Of a stretch of 64,000 nucleotides of DNA, positions 58,413-64,000 are shown piece by piece. The notes under the pieces are model-generated. The model searched no databases. It saw nothing but the letters and a program-made list of their open reading frames with translations, and was not told the origin of the DNA. Made by a program: the position numbers and the translations under genes. The DNA comes from Actibacterium ureilyticum (GTDB lineage Bacteria > Pseudomonadota > Alphaproteobacteria > Rhodobacterales > Rhodobacteraceae), in NCBI RefSeq assembly GCF_002285435.1, contig NZ_NSBT01000037.1, forward strand, positions 1,223,568 to 1,287,567, given 5' to 3'. The stretch's first letter is position 1. The number at the start of each line of letters is the position of its first letter.

Positions 58413-59805
58413 CGGCCCCTTTGCACTGACGCTCAAACAGGCGAATGCAGAACGGCTGCATTGCCTGAATACCGCGGCTGAGCGGCAGGGGCTGCACCGT
58501 GGCATGACCCTTGCCGATGCACGGGCTTTTTGCCCCGGTCTGCTCAGCCGTCCGGCCGATCCCGCTGGGAACACGCGGTTCCTGCATGTGCTGCGCCGGT
58601 GGGCCACCCGTTATTGCCCCTGGGTCGGGCTGGAGGGCGATGACGGCCTGGTGCTGGACATCACCGGATCGGCGCATCTGTTCGGGGGCGAAGCCGCATT
58701 GCTTGCCGACATGCGCCAGCGGCTGGCTCGGGCCGGGCTGACCGTGCGCCTCGGGCTGGGGGATACGCGCGGCGCGGCCTGGGCACTGGCCCATTTCAGA
58801 GAAGGGACAGCAGAAGCCGGGGCGCCCCATGCGGCTTTGGCGGGCCTGTCCGTTGCGGCGCTGCGGATCGAAGACGATACCGTAACTGCCCTGCAACGGC
58901 TGGGGCTGCGCACAATCGGCGCGCTGGAAAACGCGGCCCGCGCCCCGCTGGCCCGGCGCTTTGGCCCGGACCTGTTGCTGCGGCTGGATCAGGCGCTTGG
59001 CCGTCAGCCCGAACAAATCACCCCGCTGGCCGAACCACCCCATTACGGAGTCCGCCTGAGCCTGCCCGAGCCGATCGGCCTGTTTGACGATGTAATGGCG
59101 GCCACATCCCGCCTGCTCGACCAGCTTTGCACCAAGTTGAAAGCACAGGAAACCGGCGCGCGGGTGCTCAGCCTGACGCTGCGCCGTGTCGATCAGGAAG
59201 CACAAACGGTCGAGTTGCGCCTGGCCAGCCCGATGCGCGATGCCGCACGTATCCTGCCGCTCTTTGCGCGCGGTCTGGGCGAGGTCGATGCGGGCTTCGG
59301 CATCGACCAGATACGGTTGGAGGCGGTACAGGTCGAGCCGCTGCCCGTGCATCAGGTCAGCCATGTGTCGTCCGGTCGGGCGGATCAGCTGGACGATCTC
59401 ATCACCCGGATCGGTACGCGGATCGGGCTGGAAAACGTGCAGCGTTTCCTGCCCGCCGACAGCCATATCCCCGAACGCAGTTTTCTGATCGCGGCGGCGG
59501 CCTGGTCCGAGCCGGGCGGGTCCTGGGTGGCCACGCGCCCCCGCCCTGTGTGCCTGTTCCCGCCGGAACCTATCGCCGGAACCGCGGCGCGCCCACCCCG
59601 TCACTTTCGTTGGCGGCGTATGTCGCTCAGCACGGCGCGGGCAACGGGGCCGGAACGGATCGCCCCGGAATGGTGGCTGCCCGATGACAACTGGCGCAGC
59701 GGGATGCGGGACTACTGGCATGTGGAAACGCGGCAAGGGCGGCGGCTCTGGTTGTTTTACACGCCGCAAAACCCGGGTTGGTTCGTGCAGGGGGAATTCG
59801 CATGA
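58327..59805 (+). CDS. imuB: ImuB, Y-family polymerase-like mutasome protein
   Basis: A 492-residue protein. It starts RRVVSMWFPRLASDRALRA and continues with Y-family palm/finger-like segments (GLHRGMTLADARAFCPGLLSRPADPAG, YCPWVGLEGDDGLVLDITGSAHLFGGEAALLADMRQRLARAGLTVRLGLGDTRGAAWALA). The catalytic acidic pattern of active Y polymerases is incomplete, as expected for ImuB. A helix-hairpin-helix-like LQRLGLRTIGALENAARAPLARRFGPDLLLRLDQALGR follows. It ends PQNPGWFVQGEFA. It bridges ImuA, DnaE2 and the sliding clamp. Its stop overlaps the dnaE2 start (ATGA). Confidence 0.93.
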   Translation: MFDGMQRRVVSMWFPRLASDRALRARPVDGPFALTLKQANAERLHCLNTAAERQGLHRGMTLADARAFCPGLLSRPADPAGNTRFLHVLRRWATRYCPWVGLEGDDGLVLDITGSAHLFGGEAALLADMRQRLARAGLTVRLGLGDTRGAAWALAHFREGTAEAGAPHAALAGLSVAALRIEDDTVTALQRLGLRTIGALENAARAPLARRFGPDLLLRLDQALGRQPEQITPLAEPPHYGVRLSLPEPIGLFDDVMAATSRLLDQLCTKLKAQETGARVLSLTLRRVDQEAQTVELRLASPMRDAARILPLFARGLGEVDAGFGIDQIRLEAVQVEPLPVHQVSHVSSGRADQLDDLITRIGTRIGLENVQRFLPADSHIPERSFLIAAAAWSEPGGSWVATRPRPVCLFPPEPIAGTAARPPRHFRWRRMSLSTARATGPERIAPEWWLPDDNWRSGMRDYWHVETRQGRRLWLFYTPQNPGWFVQGEFA

Positions 59806-62800
59806 TCGAAATCCTGCGGGAGGATCGCGCCGTGACCCCACCGGGGGATTTCAGCCCGCGTGGCGGCTATGCCGAACTCTGCGTGACCTCCAATTTCACC
59901 TTCCTGACCGGGGCGTCCCACCCCGAGGAGCTGGTCGTCCGGGCGGCAGAGCTTGGCCTGTCCGCCATTGCCATCACGGATCGCAATTCGCTGGCGGGCG
60001 TGGTGCGGGCCTATCGGGCGCTGAAGGAACTGCGGCGGGGCATGGAAGACGCCATCCGCATCCGCTCGCAACACCGGGTCGACCAATGCTCACGCCAGGA
60101 GGTGGGGCAACCCAGCCCGATCACGCGCCCGGACGCGGTGCATCTGCCCAAGCTGATCGTGGGCTGTCGGCTTGTGCTGCGGGACAGTACGGTGGATTGG
60201 ATCGCCCTGCCGCGCGACAGGGCCGCCTATCAGCGGCTGACGCGACTTCTGACCCTTGGCAAGCGGCGGGCGGAAAAGGGGGCGTGCCATCTCGACCGGG
60301 CAGACCTGTTGAACGGGTGCGGCGGCATGATCCTGATCGCGTTGCCGCAAGGGGGGCTGGACGATGCCCTGCCGGACATCCAAAAGATGCAGCGCCGCTT
60401 TCCCGGCCATGTCTTTCTGGGGGCCGCGCCGCGTTATGACGGATCGGATTGCGCCTGGCTGGATCAATGCGCGCATCTGGCGCTTAGGGCGTCTGCGCCG
60501 ATGGTCGCCATCGGCGATGTGCTGATGCACCGCGCCAGCCGTCGCCAACTGGCCGATGTGCTGACCTGCATGCGCGAGCACATCACCATTGATCAGATCG
60601 GCACCCGCGCCCTGCCCAATGGCGAACGCCGCCTGAAAGGCCACGCCGATATGCTGCGGCTTTTTCGCGATCACCCCGCCGCCTTGCGCCGCACGCTGGA
60701 GATCACCGCACGCTGCAGCTTTGATCTGAGCGAGCTCAGCTACGAGTACCCCGATGAGATTTCCCAGGGCGAAACCCCGCAGGCGCGGCTAGAGCGGTTG
60801 ACGCGGGATGGGTTGAAGCGGCGCTATCCGACAGGGGCGCCGCAGCGGGTTCATGACCTGATGGACAAGGAGTTGAAACTGGTCGCCGAACTGGGCTTTC
60901 CGGCCTATTTCCTGACCGTTTACGACATTGTCCAATTCGCCCGCTCAAAAGGCATCCTGTGTCAGGGGCGCGGCTCGGCGGCCAATTCGATCCTGTGTTA
61001 CCTGCTGGGCATCACCGATGTCTCGCCCGATCAGATCGCCATGGTGTTCGAACGGTTCATCTCCAAACACCGGGGCGAGCCGCCCGATATCGACGTGGAT
61101 TTCGAACATGAACGCCGCGAAGAGGTGATCCAGTGGATTTACGAGAAATACGGCCGCCACCGCGCGGGCCTGTGCGCGACCGTGATCCATTTCCGATCCC
61201 GCGCGGCGATCCGCGAGGTGGGCAAGGTCATGGGCCTGTCACAGGATGTGACAGCGGGCCTGTCGGGGCAGATCTGGGGCCATTCCAATGGTGGGGCAGA
61301 CCCCGACCGGATCAGGGAGCTGGGCCTTGACCCCACCGACCGGCGCCTGGCGCAGACCATCCGGCTGATCGGCCAGATCATCGGCTTTCCACGCCACCTG
61401 TCCCAGCATGTGGGCGGTTTCGTCATCACCAAGGGGCGGCTGGACGAGCTGGCCCCGATCGAAAACGCGGCGATGGAGGATCGTACCCTCATCGAATGGG
61501 ACAAGGACGACATCGACACGCTTGGTATCCTCAAGGTCGATGTGCTGGGGCTGGGGATGCTCAGCTGCATCCGCAAGGCGTTCGAGCTGATGCACGAGCA
61601 TGAAGGCCAGACGCTGACCATTGATACCGTTCCGCAAGAGGATGGCGCGACCTATGACATGCTCTGCCTGGCCGACGCGGTTGGGGTGTTTCAGGTGGAA
61701 AGCCGGGCACAGATGAATTTCCTGCCACGAATGAAGCCGCGCACCTTCTACGATCTGGTGATCGAGGTCGCCATCGTCCGCCCCGGCCCAATCCAGGGCG
61801 GCATGGTGCAACCCTATATCAAGCGGCGGCAGGGGGTGGAAAAGATCGAGCCCTTCGGCCCCGCGCTGGAAGCCGTGACGCGCCGCACCCTTGGCGTGCC
61901 GCTGTTTCAGGAACAGGCGATGCAGATCGCCGTGGTTGGCGCGGGCTATAGCGCGGAAGAGGCGGACCACCTGCGCCGGTCCCTTGCTTCCTTCCGGCGC
62001 ATGGGCACGATTGGCGAGCACCGCGAAAAGTTCATCGCCGGAATGCTGACCAACGGGTACAGCCACGAAGTCGCCGAGCGCTGTTTCGGCCAGATCGAGG
62101 GGTTTGCCGATTACGGTTTCCCCGAAAGCCACGCGGCGGCATTCGCCATGCTTGCCTATGTCTCGGCCTGGCTGAAATGCCATTACCCGGCGGTCTTTGC
62201 CTGCGCGTTGCTGAATTCCCAGCCCATGGGGTTCTATGCCCCCGCTCAGATCGTGCGCGACGCCCGCGAACACCAGGTCGAGGTCCGCCCGATCTGCGTC
62301 AATGCCAGCCATTGGGACAACACGCTGGAACGTCGCGGCGACGGGGCGCTGGCGCTGCGGCTGGGGTTCCGGCAGATCAAGGGCTTCAAGGAAGAGGATG
62401 CCGGCTGGATCGTGGCCGCCCGGGGCAATGGTTACCCTGACCCGGAATCCGTCTGGCTGCGTGCCGGGGTGGCGCCGGCTGTGCTGGAACGTCTGGCCAA
62501 GGCCGATGCCTTTACCGATATGGGCCTGACCCGGCGCGATGCGCTTTGGCAGGTACGCGCGATCCGTGGCCAGGCGCCGCTGCCCCTGTTCAATGATCCG
62601 ATTGACGGGGAAAGCATCAATGAGCCGCCAGTCGCCCTGCCCACGATGCATCTGGGTGAAGAAGTGGTCGAGGATTACGTCTCCATGCGCCTGACCCTGC
62701 GCGCCCACCCGATGGAATTGCTGCGTCCGACCATTCCCGGCCTGATCCCCCATGACAAACTTCCCAAGATCCCGCTTGGCCGGGTCAGTGTCTGCGGCCT

Positions 62801-63167
62801 CGTCATCACCCGCCAGCGCCCGGGCACCGCGTCAGGGGTGATTTTCCTGACGCTGGAGGATGAAACGGGCGTGTCCAACGTGGTGGTCTGGCCCAAGATC
62901 TATGAGCGGTTCCGCCGGATCGTCATGGGCGGGCGGCTTTTGCGCGTGACCGGCCACCTGCAACGCGAAGGCATCGTCGTGCACCTGATCGCCCAGCAGA
63001 TCGAGGACCTTTCCCCCCGGCTCTCCGATCTCGGCCACCCAATGGACAGCGCCATCGGCCAAACCACCCCCAAAACAGACACCGCCCCACGCCCCCTGCC
63101 CGCCCCGCGCGCCATGCATCCACGGGATCAGGCCAAACGGCTGTTCCCAAGCCGCGATTTTCATTAG
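59802..63167 (+). CDS. dnaE2: Error-prone DNA polymerase DnaE2
   Basis: A 1121-residue C-family polymerase. A PHP domain opens the protein (YAELCVTSNFTFLTGASHPEELVVRAAELGLSAIAITDRNSLAGVVRAY). The palm acidic motif PDIDVDFEHERREEVI is near residue 428, with VDVLGLGMLSCIRKAFEL and GVFQVESRAQMNFLPRMKPRTFYDLVIEVAIVRPGPIQGGMVQPYIKRRQG beyond. An OB domain (GVIFLTLEDETGVSNVVVWPKIYERFRR) and the typical end FPSRDFH complete it. Near residues 80-118 there is an extra hydrophilic insert (MEDAIRIRSQHRVDQ...). It carries out translesion synthesis with ImuA/ImuB. An IS element begins right after its TAG stop. Confidence 0.97.
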   Translation: MIEILREDRAVTPPGDFSPRGGYAELCVTSNFTFLTGASHPEELVVRAAELGLSAIAITDRNSLAGVVRAYRALKELRRGMEDAIRIRSQHRVDQCSRQEVGQPSPITRPDAVHLPKLIVGCRLVLRDSTVDWIALPRDRAAYQRLTRLLTLGKRRAEKGACHLDRADLLNGCGGMILIALPQGGLDDALPDIQKMQRRFPGHVFLGAAPRYDGSDCAWLDQCAHLALRASAPMVAIGDVLMHRASRRQLADVLTCMREHITIDQIGTRALPNGERRLKGHADMLRLFRDHPAALRRTLEITARCSFDLSELSYEYPDEISQGETPQARLERLTRDGLKRRYPTGAPQRVHDLMDKELKLVAELGFPAYFLTVYDIVQFARSKGILCQGRGSAANSILCYLLGITDVSPDQIAMVFERFISKHRGEPPDIDVDFEHERREEVIQWIYEKYGRHRAGLCATVIHFRSRAAIREVGKVMGLSQDVTAGLSGQIWGHSNGGADPDRIRELGLDPTDRRLAQTIRLIGQIIGFPRHLSQHVGGFVITKGRLDELAPIENAAMEDRTLIEWDKDDIDTLGILKVDVLGLGMLSCIRKAFELMHEHEGQTLTIDTVPQEDGATYDMLCLADAVGVFQVESRAQMNFLPRMKPRTFYDLVIEVAIVRPGPIQGGMVQPYIKRRQGVEKIEPFGPALEAVTRRTLGVPLFQEQAMQIAVVGAGYSAEEADHLRRSLASFRRMGTIGEHREKFIAGMLTNGYSHEVAERCFGQIEGFADYGFPESHAAAFAMLAYVSAWLKCHYPAVFACALLNSQPMGFYAPAQIVRDAREHQVEVRPICVNASHWDNTLERRGDGALALRLGFRQIKGFKEEDAGWIVAARGNGYPDPESVWLRAGVAPAVLERLAKADAFTDMGLTRRDALWQVRAIRGQAPLPLFNDPIDGESINEPPVALPTMHLGEEVVEDYVSMRLTLRAHPMELLRPTIPGLIPHDKLPKIPLGRVSVCGLVITRQRPGTASGVIFLTLEDETGVSNVVVWPKIYERFRRIVMGGRLLRVTGHLQREGIVVHLIAQQIEDLSPRLSDLGHPMDSAIGQTTPKTDTAPRPLPAPRAMHPRDQAKRLFPSRDFH

Positions 63168-63176
63168 GTTCAGGGT

Positions 63177-63934
63177 TCATAACCAATAGATGACGAGAGC
63201 AGCGAGAGCGATTGCTGAGAGGAACACCTTGGAGCATCGGTCGTATCTGGTCGCCAGGCGCCGCCAATCCTTGAGCCTGCCGAACATGATCTCGATCCGG
63301 TTTCGCCATTTGTAGCGGCGCTTGTCGTATTTAACCGGCGTCTTGCGTTGCTTTCGTCCAGGGATACAGGCGCGTATCCCCTTGTCCTGCAATGCTTCTC
63401 GGAACCAGTCGGCGTCGTAGCCGCGATCCCCGAGCAGCCATTTGACGTTTGGCAGGCGACTGAGCAACGCCCGCGCGCCGATGTAGTCGCTCACCTGTCC
63501 TGCGGTGACGAACAAGTCGATTGGGCGTCCCTGGCTGTCACAGACGGCATGCAGTTTGGTGTTCATTCCGCCCTTGGTCCGACCGATCAGGCGGCCACGC
63601 CCCCCTTTTTCACGGCCATGCTGGTCGCTGTTCGGTGGGCCTTGAGATATGTCTCGTCAATCATCACGGTATTCTCTTCAGCATGCTCCGCAGCCAGGCC
63701 GACCATCATCCGGGCGAAGATGCCTTTCTCGCTCCAACGCCCCCACCGGCTGTAGAGCGTTTTGTGGGGGCCATAGGCTGCGGGAGCATCGCGCCACCTT
63801 AAGCCATTGCGGTTGATGAAAATAATTCCGCTCAAAACCCGCCTGTCGTCAACACGGGGCTTGCCATGGGACTTCGGAAAGAAGGGTTACAGACGCGCCA
63901 TCTGCGCGTCGGTCAGCCAGAAAAGATCGCTCAT
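63177..63934 (-). pseudogene. IS5-family transposase, two reading frames joined by slippage, with an early nonsense codon
   Basis: Frame 1 starts at ATG 63934 (MSDLFWLTDAQMARL) and meets TAA at codon 16 (63889-63887). It then continues PFFPKSHGKPRVDDRR-LSGIIFINRNGLRWRDAPAAYGPHKTLYSRW and holds the first catalytic Asp in MIDETYLKAHRTA. Frame 2 (63566-63177) holds DRGYDADWF and YKWRNRIEIMFGRLKDWRR, the remaining D and E of the DDE triad. The frames meet at A5-G6 (63600-63610 on the other strand), the usual IS427 frameshift site. The TAA probably inactivates the protein unless translation restarts, for example at the TTG at 63835. Confidence 0.82.
63587..63610 (-). promoter_or_regulatory. Probable programmed-frameshift slippery site of the transposase
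   Basis: Five A followed by six G on the minus strand (63610-63600) precede the frame-1 stop (TGA at 63589-63587) by a few codons. A -1 slip here joins frame 1 to frame 2 and would read on into RGRLIGRTKGGMNTKLHAV. This mechanism is known for IS427-group elements. Confidence 0.6.
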
Positions 63935-64000
63935 GTTACCGCTCCGTTTTGGAGCCCTGAATCACGCCGCGCGGCGGAAATCAATGCATCCTGACCCTAG

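Larger units (their letters stand above)
63168..63963. mobile_element. IS5-family (IS427-group) insertion sequence
   Basis: About 796 bp bounded by imperfect inverted repeats: TTCAGGGTTC at 63169-63178 and the mirror of TTCAGGGCTC at 63952-63961. It carries an IS5/IS427-type two-frame transposase on the minus strand. It sits immediately after the dnaE2 stop codon, leaving that gene whole. I could not identify a clear target-site duplication. Confidence 0.8.

Overview
The window is GC-rich, densely packed bacterial DNA. Operons are coupled by ATGA overlaps, Shine-Dalgarno starts are clear, and no rRNA or tRNA gene was seen. The gene families (FCD and IclR regulators, many ABC importers, DUF2218, DUF2256, TIGR03032, imuA-imuB-dnaE2, an IS5/IS427-type insertion sequence) fit an alphaproteobacterium, most likely of the Rhodobacterales (an inference from gene content, not a database match). 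The mix suggests an accessory chromosomal region or a chromid.

Layout. 1-2364: the end of a peptide-type ABC system (truncated binding protein), a DUF1028 protein and an FCD regulator, tied together by a repeated palindromic operator. 2476-8849: an Ugp-like importer operon ending in a GpdQ-like phosphodiesterase, with a divergent LysR regulator. 8824-14991: DUF2218, a haem/siderophore-type TonB receptor and a FatB/FecCD-type iron-chelate importer. 15234-19229: a glycine betaine/proline importer with a fused double permease. 19246-24036: a second, FepBDGC-like siderophore importer with a siderophore-interacting reductase. 24021-28419: IclR regulator, second TonB receptor and an NtaA-type flavin monooxygenase. 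28492-29415: a small protein that reads as a jacalin lectin joined to an aerolysin/ETX-MTX2 pore-forming module. 29670-30767: FMN-dependent hydroxy-acid dehydrogenase. 30754-36146: third TonB receptor, PiuC-like dioxygenase, ExbB, ExbD and TonB. 36345-37639: photolyase/cryptochrome-like protein with apparently swapped domains, plus DUF2256. 37809-39840: an unrecognised membrane protein coupled to a membrane-anchored ClpP-like protein. 39851-43707: a Pot/Afu-like ABC importer. 43915-46224: tex. 46491-52313: a TIGR03032 protein followed by a 1565-residue repeat-rich autotransporter. 52619-57454: an AcoR-like regulator with a degenerate AAA+ domain, a flavin monooxygenase and a 2,3-butanediol-type dehydrogenase. 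57822-63167: the imuA-imuB-dnaE2 mutagenesis cassette. 63168-63963: an IS5-family element abutting the dnaE2 stop codon.

How it works together. The middle 28 kb is mostly iron acquisition: three outer-membrane receptors, two periplasmic/inner-membrane importers, one TonB-ExbBD motor, a ferric-siderophore reductase, and a monooxygenase that might break down the imported chelate. A 26-bp promoter-like motif is shared by the SIP/fep operon and the second receptor, which suggests a common regulator. The items most worth a second look are the jacalin-aerolysin protein, the TIGR03032/autotransporter pair, the membrane/ClpP-like pair, the domain-swapped cryptochrome and the shared iron-gene motif.
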